A DNA stretch of 64,000 nt from Paramacrobiotus metropolitanus (taxonomy: Eukaryota > Tardigrada > Eutardigrada > Parachela > Macrobiotidae). The notes beneath the pieces were generated by a model. That model was not told the DNA's origin, did no database searches, and was given only the letters and a program-made list of their open reading frames with translations. Positions 21,720-30,610 of this stretch are shown here, one piece after another. Where the stretch lies: NCBI RefSeq assembly GCF_019649055.1, contig NW_026570225.1, positions 2,418,001 through 2,482,000 on the forward strand, read 5' to 3'. The first letter of the stretch is position 1. Each line of letters begins with the position of its first letter. The position numbers and the translations under genes are program-made.

Positions 21720-22623
21720 TCAGCGGCGGCAGCGCGGTCCTTTCGTTGGCGGGTGTTTGTATTCCCCGCTCTCCTTACCGATCCGCGCAACTTTGCCGGT
21801 TTCCGCCACCATTTCCTGAGCCAGTGGACTGCCTTCGGCCGCCATTCCCCCCGTTACCACGTTGTGGTCGGGCTTGTTTGGGTGGCACCAGGCCGAAGCG
21901 ATTGGAATTCTTTGACCCGATAGGGTATCCCTTAGCATACCGCCCTCGCCAATCCAAGTACCAGATCCGGTTAGGATTTTCGGCGTAGGGACGGCCAGCA
22001 TAACCATAGCCGTCGGTTTTGTGGTTTCCCCACAGGCAGTGGTTGCAAGCGATGGTTCCGTCTTCGAACCATCTCTCGAACATGCGTTCAATCCGGTCGA
22101 TATACATGTCCTCCTGCTTTCTGGCCTCTTCGGAGTTTGGTCCTTGGCGTTGGCCGCTCTGGCCTCCGCTGCCTCCTTGGCCTCGGCGTCCGGAGCCATT
22201 ATTGCCGCCGCCTCGCTTCCCGCTGAAGCTAGTGTTCTGGCCTCCGGAGTATCCGCCTCTTTGTCCTCCATCACCATTTCCGTGGCTATAGCCATAATTA
22301 CCCTGGTTCTGGGCCTGGCCATAGTTGCCACCACCACCGTTGGGCGGTGTGGACCCACGTTGTGGGGAGCCCAAGTTCAAAGCCGCGATGGCGGCGTATG
22401 TTGCTTCAACTTGTGCTTGGGTTGGCGTTATGGTCTGGGGAGGATAATAAGCGTGTATTGGCTGTAGAGGGACAACCTGGGGCAAGTGGCGTTGGTGCGG
22501 CCGCTCGGACAACCGAATATCCTTGGCCCGCCTTACCGTCATATTCGGGTTTTCCTGCCGGGAACTGCTGGATGTAGTCCCGAAATTCTTTCGGGGACTT
22601 TGGCAGTCGGATGTCCAAGGCAC
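21720..22623 (-). pseudogene. Gag nucleocapsid-like region, Gly-rich
   Basis: A long Gly/Asn/Gln/Ser-rich stretch (NGDGGQRGGYSGGQN, GGGNNGSGRRGQGGSGGQSG) resembles RGG-type RNA-binding tails. A short folded part, ACNHCLWGNHKTDGYGY (about 22010-22060), is reminiscent of a zinc knuckle, and a second Gly/Arg-rich end follows. It would bind and package element RNA. It follows the capsid-like region and precedes the protease, as expected for Gag. Part of a broken fossil. Confidence 0.6.
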
Positions 22624-22649
22624 GACGTAGTTCTGGCTCGGTCATGTTA

Positions 22650-23276
22650 CTCTTCAGGAAGTGAAGAGCCATAATGTCGTCGAGGTTGGCGCGTGCCTGT
22701 AAAGTGAGAATTGCGTCGTGGTATTGCTCCGGGGTTTCAGAACCGTGTCGGTAGAAACGGTTCGTGATGTCGTTGAGGGCGTTGGTTCTCTGGTTCTCGT
22801 CGTCATACCGAGCGGCAAACTTCTAAAGCCACTCTTCGACAGTATAGCCAATCGCCTTCTTCCCGGTTGGCCTGGCCCATGTACCATTCCTTGACCGGTT
22901 TGGACGAGGATCAAAAGACTCGGCTCATGAAGTCTGGGTCCGGCTTGTTTAAGTCGGACGATTGCTTACAGATCCTTCTGACTTGTGCAATCCAGCCCTT
23001 CACCATGGTTTTATCGCCGTCAAAGGGTGATATGGCAGTCCGGGCATTGGCCTTTGCATTGGCCTTAGCGTGTGCGTCCACCACCATCTGCATGTACGTT
23101 AGGTCATGCAGTGGTGGGCTGGCCCTCGGCGACGGTGCAGGCGTTATCCGCTGTATCACCACCTGTGGCGGTGGCTGCAGTGCCTGTTGCGCTGGGGCCG
23201 GCTGAAGTCCCTGTTGAGAGTTCAGCGTCTGGCTTGGTAAAAAGTTAGATGGCTCCGTTGGACGCCACCCATCCAA
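22650..23276 (-). pseudogene. Gag capsid-like region (Ty3/Gypsy retrotransposon Gag)
   Basis: The stretch ISPFDGDKTMVKGWIAQVRR (about 22980-23040) matches the opening of Ty3/Gypsy capsid domains (PFdGd...W). The region just downstream (22406-22672) carries ALHFLKSNMTEPELRRALDI and LPKSPKEFRDYIQQF, like the C-terminal helices of the same domain. A Pro/Gln-rich region with QALQPPPQVVIQRITPAP precedes it. The capsid forms the particle shell. Part of a broken fossil. Confidence 0.75.
22804..22828 (-). repeat. Weaker conserved-loop hairpin in the capsid region
   Basis: GAGCGGC and GCCACTC arms (6 of 7 pairs) flank a loop that contains ACTTCTA. Confidence 0.5.
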
Positions 23277-23769
23277 GCATTCCGTTCGGTAACTGGACCA
23301 GTACGGGCATATTCTGGCCCCGGTTTGGCTGGGCGGCCGGTCCAGTTGGCGTCACCGCTCCTAGCGGTGCGCCTGATGAGTTGGGCACATTCTGGCCCTG
23401 GGGCATGTTTTGGCCCGGTTGTGGTTGGACTTGGCCCGTTGGGGCTGCCGCTGAGATAGGAGGGCCAAATAGGCTTAGTTGGCCTACGAGTGGCTGTTGC
23501 ACCGTTGGTGTGCCACTTTGGCCTCCCATCTGCCCTTGGGTGTCTGGTGGCACGAACATTGGGCTCTGCGGGTTGGTCCGGTTTGGATCCATGCCGCTGA
23601 TGTAAGCCTGGCCTAAGGCCGGATGTGGACTTTGATTGAAGTCCATGTTCGGGAACAAGGACGGGTACAATGGCCTTGACCCAAAGTAGCTGTGGCTCGG
23701 TGTTGCCTGGCTTGGGTCAAAGTGTGGCCCGCTTGCCGCAGACGGTTGAGTCTGCGTTGCGGGCGTCAC
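23245..23769 (-). pseudogene. Pro/Gln/Gly-rich Gag linker
   Basis: Low-complexity sequence rich in Pro, Gln, Gly and Asn (FGSRPLYPSLFPNMDF, GQVQPQPGQNMPQGQNVPNS), with the near-repeat NMP...NVP...NMPV. No folded domain. It lies between the coiled-coil region and the capsid, an enlargement compared with ordinary Gypsy Gag. Confidence 0.5.
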
Positions 23770-23929
23770 TATGGTCGTTGGGCCAATAGTGGCTGATGTG
23801 GTGACCGGGGATTGGTGGTGGCGGCAGCGTTACTGTCGCCGTTGATGATCCCTGGTTCACTGGACTGAGAGGCGTCGGTATGGTTGGCCCCGTTGGGGGA
23901 TGTCCAACCGATGGTCCTCCACAGCCATA

Positions 23930-24995
23930 TTAACATGGTAATGCTGTTGGTGATACACTGACTGGCGATAGAACCGTTCGTCCTGCCGCAGAGTCTCGTC
24001 GACTTTTTCTTGTCGGTGCTGTGTATCCGAGTCCGGAAAGGTATGGTGGTTCCGCGGACAACTCGGAGTTTAGATTCTCGAGGCGTGATTTTTCCGCGTC
24101 TAAGCAGGCGTTCTCCGTGCTTAGCCTTTCCAGATCTTCATTGAGTTCAGTAATACGTTGAGTGGCTGCCTGGTAATCTTTGACCAGGCCGGCGTTATTG
24201 GCCTCCAAGGTGATGATCCGGTCATGTTGGCCCTGGATAACCTGTTTGGCTTGGACAAAGGCCTGCTCCAATTGGACGAAGTTTTGTTGTCCAATGGCGT
24301 TGTTTTGCTCAAGTTAAACGCGAACCGTTGATTCCGTCCTGAGCTAACTCTGGAGGGCAGCATTCTGCTGCTGGAGTTGCACGATTTGTGCCTCCTTTCT
24401 GTTGGACCGCTTGGTCCAACAGTCCTCCTTGGTTGGCCTGGTTCTGCAGGGCCCGATAGTTATCGTGCAACAGGTTGAATCCGTTGCGCAGTCGGTCATG
24501 GTCGTCCTGCAGGTTGGCCATGTCGTCGGTAAGACGATCATTTTCTGTCTGAAGGCGGTCCGCCCCAGAGTCGGTCTCATCGATAATTGTCCGGGCTGCG
24601 GCCATGTCATTCCTGGCCGTGTCACGCTCTGTCCTCGTTGAGGCGAGCAGTGACTCAAGTCCCTCCACTGCCACTTCTAGGCTGTGGATTGTCCTCTTGA
24701 GCTGGTCTCGCTCAGTATTAGGACATGATGACAACTTGAGCTTGTGCAACTCAAGTTGGGTCTGGGCCTGTTGGACCGAGACACGTTTGGCCTCTGCATC
24801 CGCTTTGGATGCAAGGTTTTTATAGTTCTGAATCTCGACCTGCATCAATCGTTCAGATGCCAGGGCGACTTCAGATGCAACCACTAGCTGTTTGGTCAGG
24901 TCCCGCACTCTGGTCCGGAGTTGGTCGACTTCTTCAATCTCCTCGGGCGGGATGGCCTGGATCAGCTTTTGTGGGCTGAATTCGGCGCGGCTCAT
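23930..24995 (-). pseudogene. Coiled-coil Gag region
   Basis: Two pieces (24309-24995 and 23930-24271) of charged heptad-like sequence: EEIEEVDQLRTRVRDLTKQL, EAKRVSVQQAQTQLELHKLK, RLQTENDRLTDDMANLQDDH, then ITELNEDLERLSTENACLD. About 300 residues could form a long coiled coil, suggesting oligomerisation before the capsid domain. Long coiled coils are not standard in Gypsy Gag. A conserved-loop hairpin sits inside the coding sequence at 24662-24686. Confidence 0.6.
24662..24686 (-). repeat. Conserved-loop hairpin inside coding sequence
   Basis: TCCACTGCC/GGCTGTGGA (8 of 9 pairs) around ACTTCTA (24671-24677). Confidence 0.75.
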
Positions 24996-25259
24996 GTCCC
25001 AGGCTCATTGGTTCAAGTCAATCCTGGATGTGGCCCTGTTAAGTTGGGTCAGGTCCACTATTGGCTCCAAGTCCGGTTTGGACTGGCAGGACGCGCCGAT
25101 GACGTCATTGGTTGGCGATGGCGTTGTATTTGTTGAGCCATCAGCATCAAACATAATTGGCGACTGACTCACGGGCTGTTGGCCCTGGTCATGTGCCTTT
25201 GGACCAGCCTTTCTGCTTGGCCCTTTACCTTGCGCCCACTTTTGGTCACTGTTGGTGCC

Positions 25260-25860
25260 TCAGGTTGGATCTGGTCCGAGCCCGATAGGGTTGGACTTGA
25301 TGTCAGATCCTGGACGACAGGTTGGCCCGGGCCGAGTTATCGGCACCGGGTCCACTAGTGCGTGTCTTGTCCTCACCTGTGGCCGCCGTTGGCGCCCCAG
25401 GTTGGACTTGGCCCGGACCAGGTATGGCCGGTTGGTGTGCCAAGTCCCGAGGGACACTGTTGGCCTGGGCCGGCTTGTCGGCGCCAGGTTGGCTGTCTTG
25501 AAGCTGGTTGGCTTCAAGCAACCCTTCGGACGCTTCCGGGAATGTATCGTCCTGGGTGGCGTTTAAACTGTCATCGCTGGTCTCCAGGTCGGCCGGCAGG
25601 ATTTGGTTGTCCCGCCTGGCTCTGGCCTCGGCCGAACTCGTAAAGCCGGCCGAGTTTGGCTCCTCGGGATTAGAACTGTTCTGCCTGGCGCTACGGAACC
25701 TGTAAGGTCCCGTTGGCTCGCGCGAGGCGTAGTTCTTCCCGAGAGGCTTGGTATATTCGTTTGGCTGGCGCCTGTCAACAGGACTGAGCAATCTCCGTTG
25801 GAGTTGCTCATGGCTGGTGTAAGGCGTTACCTTGGCCAAGGCGCTGTGAGTTTGGCCCAT
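25260..25860 (-). pseudogene. Gag N-terminal part, starts Met-Gly
   Basis: ATG at 25860 in a good context (ACCATGG) opens MGQTHSALAKVTPYTSHEQL. A Gly at position 2 followed by QTxS resembles an N-myristoylation site, as in the membrane-targeting matrix end of many retroviral Gag proteins. The rest is Pro/Ser/Glu/Arg-rich (RRLLSPVDRRQPNEYTKPLG, FRSARQNSSNPEEPNSAG). About 930 nt of leader precede it. Myristoylation is inferred from the first residues only. Confidence 0.6.
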
Positions 25861-26792
25861 GGTACTGGGACTTAGGAAATTTCTTTGGTCTTTGGTCTGG
25901 ACCGGAACGTTGAGTTGGATCGTGGGTCGGTGCTGGTCAGGAGCGCTAGAGCTTAGGATTAGCGTTAGCTCCCTATGGCCCTATGCTACGTTACTGACCA
26001 GTGTGACGTACGAAATGGTCTGCTATCGGCTCTACGTCACGAGTAGCGTGCCGTGAGCAAAATCCAAAAAAACAATATGACTCACTACGAGTCTTATAAC
26101 ACAGGGAAGTTTCCCACGTGTTCTGATTGGTCGAAATTTAACGGTAAGTTACCACTCTGACGTCACGCGATTTTTTGCGAAAATTTCTGGCTGGACAAAA
26201 TGGCGGTTGTTTTTTTGCCAATAATTCGGTAAAAATCAGAGAAAATTTCTCGAGAGTAACACTACACAATTCTAGTGCAGAATTTCAAGAGGAATCCGAA
26301 AAAGCTACTTTTAAGCGAATCGGATGAAAAGTTCAAAAGTTATGGATTTTTGAAGTTAGGTTCTACGCGAAAACCTCGAAGTTTTCGAAAGTTCTACGAA
26401 AACCTAGGACGTCACAGCAGGTCTTACCGGTTTTTGATCGTCCAGACAGTGCTGCTCCGTCGTTCTACTTCACCCTCTTCTATCGTGAGGGCCGCAGCGT
26501 ACCCGATAGGGTGCAATGGAAAGAATCAGGATCGTTTCCGCTCAGTTTTTGAGTTGGGGAGCCAAGCTGCGGGGGGCCTACTTATAAGCACTCGCCCGTA
26601 TGTAATCCGTCGCGCGGCAGGTTTCCAGTAAAACCTGTATGATCAGGAGACAGATGAGATCGCTGGAGCTGGCCTACTTATAGGCGATCAGCGTGCTGGC
26701 CCACTTATGGACTCAGCGTAGTTCGACCGAAAAATGCCTTCACTGGGGGATCAGAGGTTCCGTCGTGAGGAAAACCGATCGGGCTGCTACCA
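25861..26792 (-). promoter_or_regulatory. 5' leader of the giant element, with primer-binding site
   Basis: Non-coding. The nine bases 26784-26792, next to the terminal repeat, read TGGTAGCAG in element sense. That is complementary to the 3' end (CTGCTACCA) of animal initiator-Met tRNA, the usual Ty3-type primer. A small hairpin, GCCTA-CTTA-TAGGC (26672-26685), resembles a variant of the conserved-loop family. Confidence 0.65.
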
Positions 26793-26964
26793 TGTCAGAA
26801 CGACACAGAAGCAGAACAAGGAAAATGATGGCAAATAGCCTTTATTGTGTAACAATAAAGCAACCAACAAACAAACACAGAAAAACCAGTGCGGAATCAC
26901 TGAGGAAAAGTAGCTGTATCGTATGCGAGCTCGTAAGAATCGTGATAATGATTCAGCGTGCTGC
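26793..26964 (-). repeat. 5' terminal repeat (LTR or LTR part) of the giant element
   Basis: Near-identical to 1630-1796, with one 5-bp insertion and about two substitutions. It ends TGACA in element sense, immediately before the primer-binding site. Homology with the left copy stops at 26964. No TG start or clear target-site duplication is seen there, so this copy may be cut short. Confidence 0.65.
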
Positions 26965-27719
26965 GCATTCATTTTTTGTGCGTTGGATGCGCTGATGGAG
27001 ATGTGCTGCCGGTTGTGGTGGGCGGGGAGGGTCTGCTGCAGTTGGGCAATGGTATGCTCTAGAGTATGGGCCGATTACAGTATGTGGCCGGCGACGGTGC
27101 AGCGGCTGGACAGGATTAATCCGGCGCAGAAACCAGTGGAGTTGCCGGTGATCAAACCGATCCCAAAGCCCGAAGGGTTTAAATTGCAGTTTTAAGTTCA
27201 TAATGGAAGGGTGATTTTTTGTGCTTCTTTTGCTTGGTTTGTGGTCCAGTGATCCGTGAGTCTTTGAATTTCAGTTGAAAATGTCGATAAAAGTATGAAT
27301 CGTCGGATAAGCAGCATTTTATGAAACATAAATACTTAAATAAAACTGAAGAAAATCGGCGAAATTACAGCACCGGGTGCTCTTATTAAATGTCAAGCCC
27401 AATAAGCCGGTAATAAAAGTCGATAAACGGTCAGAAAAACGAGGCGGTGAAAGTTGGCAAGCAGTTGCATTCAGTCTTTACAGATACAGTACCGGGATGC
27501 AGCGCGAAGCTTATAGCTAGCATCGCCGTATACCCGGTAACCAGTGGCAACCACTGCGTTCAGTTTTAGAGCAGGATGTGCTGCTGTTTAAAAAATTTAA
27601 TAGTAAAAATAATGGTCCCTCTGAAATTTATTGTTTAAAAAATAGTAGCACCCCCCGGAATAATCGCACCGCGCAATAAGCGCATAAGTTATAGTACTGC
27701 AAAAGCCGAGCCGCAAGGT

Positions 27720-27875
27720 TGGCCCGCCATCGTCGACTCTCACTTCGTCGAACAGACACGACGTCGACTCGTCACGGCGTCGAACTCACGTTTTGTTAAA
27801 TCACCTCAGTTTTCTTAGGTTTCTTAGGGTCTTAGGTTTTTCAGATTCTTAGGTTCTCAGTTTTCTAAGGTGAAA
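27720..27875. repeat. Half of a CTTAGG-core foldback element
   Basis: An array of roughly 16-bp units containing CGTCGA (27728-27795) is followed by degenerate TTCTTAGG repeats (27808-27870). Only one arm is recognised. The layout matches the foldback elements at 39.8, 45.9, 51.7 and 53.9 kb. Confidence 0.5.
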
Positions 27876-29705
27876 TGTTTCTGTGAAATGAAATGCAGAG
27901 CATGAGTGAGTGTTGACTGTTGAACGTACCTTGCGAGCTCTGTTTGGTACATCGTAATAAAATCCGTCCATTCGATCGGTTGGACGGACTATTTGGAAAC
28001 CGGTCGTCCTACAATTTCCATTTACTCTATAAATGACCAGAAATAAATCACCAATGTTTTTTTCTACATTAAATGTTTCTAAAGTTGATGTCGTCGCAGA
28101 TACAAGCGCATAGCGAAGGCGTCCATTTCCAGCTTCTCTGTGTGCTTTGGACAGCGGGCGCTACAGTACTCTTACCTTATAAAGCGCGATTCCCGAGAAA
28201 ATCCAGTTGCGTCAAACGTTATGCACTGCGAAATTTTCCATGGTCAATAAAATCATTTTGCGCTGTTTTCGCCTTGTACCGTTTTCAACCGTCGTTCTTT
28301 TATAACTTGTAGTAATCTGTACTAGAGCAATAAGAATGTTAGGCACCACAAATAACCAATTACAATGTAGGACACCTAAGCTACTATTATAAGTTATTGG
28401 CTGGTTGTTAAGATATACTGTCAAACTATTCTTAATCGACACCTGGACATTTTATTTTATTGGTTATCATGATAATTGCCCGACAAGACTGTGTTTACAA
28501 TTCCGAACACATTCAGATTCCAAATTCAGCGACCCATTTCTGAACAGAAAGAAGTTCATCATGGCACGTTAGTCAAAATCAATGTGTCCGTGGCGCTTTT
28601 GTGACGACAAGCGATCTTATGGTTGGGTTTTATTAGTTGTATTACATGTATGCCATGCATAACCTCATAATTAAATGTAAATTGAATTACCGTTTGCATT
28701 CCTTCCTGCGTTCTCCATGTAGTGCGTAGGCGCATATATAATATCACCCCGACTCGAGTGCTAATCATGGAAGCGATAATCACTTTGGCATAATTCTGGC
28801 AGCAGCATTTGTGGAGCCGCGTATAAACTCCGAGTACATATCATCACCCGGCCCACACAAATGCTGCCACCAGAACCCCGTGGGTCCGAGCGATGGGGTG
28901 TTACGCAACGGCCTGAACAACTGCGCCCGATCTCGGCCAATTATATGGCAACAAAAGCTCTCAACCGGGAGAGGTAGGCGCGCCCAGTGCACCTATACTC
29001 GTACCCTCACTACGGGTACAGTTCTCGTATGAGCAGTAACCTCGTTCAAAACTGCGAACCCTCTCCGTAAAATACCGTGCAACGATCCGGTATCTTGTAC
29101 GTAATTGTGTTCTTTTAGGTTAGCGTTTGGTAGTCGGTGCAGTGCCATTAGCTAACGCCATAAACCTATCCTCAAAACGAAGAAAATGGCTACTCGTACT
29201 TGTCACGTAACCGCCAGCTGGTGGCGGATTCTGCCGACAGAGTCGACTTCCGTTTCCGTCAAAATATCAGTTTTATTATTATGCGTACAACAAATATTCA
29301 CTGGGGCATTCTTCTACAGCAAAGAAAAGGCACGTGCTTCAAAATGGAAGCAGAAGAATTCCAATGCATTCAATACTGAGGAAAATAAAAAGGTCAGTTT
29401 CAACCGAAAAGAAGATAACTGACATTACGCACCCATTTGTCGCCGGACTGATCGCCTTGTTGTTGGATCTCGTTTTGAGGTGCACGGGCCGTGACGTAGA
29501 GTGCCGAGTATCTGACTCGGCATAGCCTGGGAGGGGCTATCGGATCGGGTAAGGTTGGGCCAAGAGTTGCAACCATCCTCGCACTTCCACGGTTGACGCG
29601 ACACTTAGGCTTGGCCACGTAGACCGTTGTGCTAGAGATGATAAAAACCAGTGCTCGTTCATTAACGGTTGGATTTTTTTCCCTTACGATTTTCTTTTTC
29701 GTAAA

Positions 29706-29848
29706 ATGGAAATAGCTTTCCTAGCCCATTTTATCCTAGGGGCTGTCGTCATGGATGGGTACCACCGGGCCACCCGACTGTGGCAAAATCTGCGCAACAT
29801 GGGAAGAAGGGTTCGAGATTGGATAATAACAAAATATAAAAGAACAGT
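29706..29848 (+). CDS. Possible first exon of a small unknown protein
   Basis: ATG at 29706 opens about 48 codons: a hydrophobic head (MEIAFLAHFILGAVVMDGY) followed by a basic helix (NLRNMGRRVRDWIITKYKR). The frame runs into AACA|GTAAGTATG, a near-ideal splice donor, at 29848/29849. The head could be a signal peptide or membrane anchor. A possible acceptor (TTCTTATAG) lies near 30080, but no convincing second exon was found. Chance is a real alternative. Confidence 0.25.
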
Positions 29849-30449
29849 AAGTATGTTTTTCTATATTATGTCATCATCCTTTAACGAAAACGTTCGTAGG
29901 TGCGAGGTCCCGCGCTGCCATTCCCGAGAGAAACTGTGTGATACATGAATTTGCCTCCCACCATCCAGATTCTGACGGAATTAGGAGGGGTTTCCTTTTG
30001 GGATATCTTCACCTGCTAATTCGTTTTTTTTTATTTATAACGCAATCTCCATACTTACATACTGTGCTTAAGTTTCTTATAGAAGCCCACCTTAAACAAG
30101 CTCGCAATTATATGTGGGGAAAATAACAACTGAAAACAAGGCACATATTCGCCTGAGCCATATGTATCAGCTAAGCCATATCACTGAGTACACTGAATTC
30201 TTATGTTCTTCGATTTCTTATGTAACTGTGTGTTCTGAGCCGTGACTGTGTTTTGAGATGGTTTCTTTTAGAGGTTTCTGTTCGGATACCAAAAACCAAA
30301 ATTTCATGGTACGTGTAACGGTAAATAAATTGCTCCGTTTTCCTTAAAAAATGCCCGCCACAGCTTATATTGGTAGTAACACCGTGCTCTAGCCGTACAG
30401 GGACGGCATATTTACTGGAACTAAAACAGGCTTACGTAACTACCTAATG

Positions 30450-30610
30450 TACAGCTTAGGACAGAATGGTCGCATACCCAACATCTCCCGAATGCAGCGC
30501 AGTGCACTGTACGACTGAGTTCAAAATATCCGTTTCGTATAAGTGCACTGCACCGCTTGCGTACAGAATGCTGGGTATGGGGCTATGCGACCATTTAGTC
30601 CTACATTGTA
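30450..30610. mobile_element. MITE, Tc1/mariner-like ends (copy 1)
   Basis: Inverted ends of about 27 bp (TACAGCTTAGGAC... and TACAATGTAGGAC...), both continuing into ATGGTCGCATA. It is flanked by TA, as in Tc1/mariner insertions. A second copy, about 93% identical, is at 63401-63571. No coding capacity. Confidence 0.8.

Larger units (their letters stand above)
1630..26964 (-). mobile_element. Giant Ty3/Gypsy-like LTR retrotransposon (fossil), about 25.3 kb
   Basis: Seen: direct repeats of 167 and 172 bp at 1630-1796 and 26793-26964; a primer-binding-site-like match just inside the right copy; and, on the minus strand, Gag-like parts, aspartic protease, RT, RNase H and integrase in Ty3/Gypsy order. 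Known: typical Ty3/Gypsy elements are 5-12 kb, so about 25 kb is exceptional. The excess is an enlarged Gag region, an enlarged protease-RT linker, about 10 kb of coding-like sequence after integrase and a long 3' tail. It is broken, with more than ten interruptions of its reading frames, and carries a nested DNA transposon at 9949-11423. The end repeats differ by about two substitutions and one 5-bp indel, which argues for a young insertion. I see no clear target-site duplication, so one outer end may be incomplete. Confidence 0.8.
26965..30449. other. Flank without a confident gene
   Basis: AT-rich sequence. An open frame at 26965-27195 (plus) ends NPAQKPVELPVIKPIPKPEG before a stop. It could be a 3' exon, but nothing else supports it. 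Within this stretch are a partial foldback element (27720-27875) and one possible exon (29706-29848). Confidence 0.4.

Noticed and set aside
26965-27195. Frame ending NPAQKPVELPVIKPIPKPEG as a 3' exon
   Set aside because: It looks protein-like over about 30 residues, but no splice acceptor, partner exon or known family supports it.
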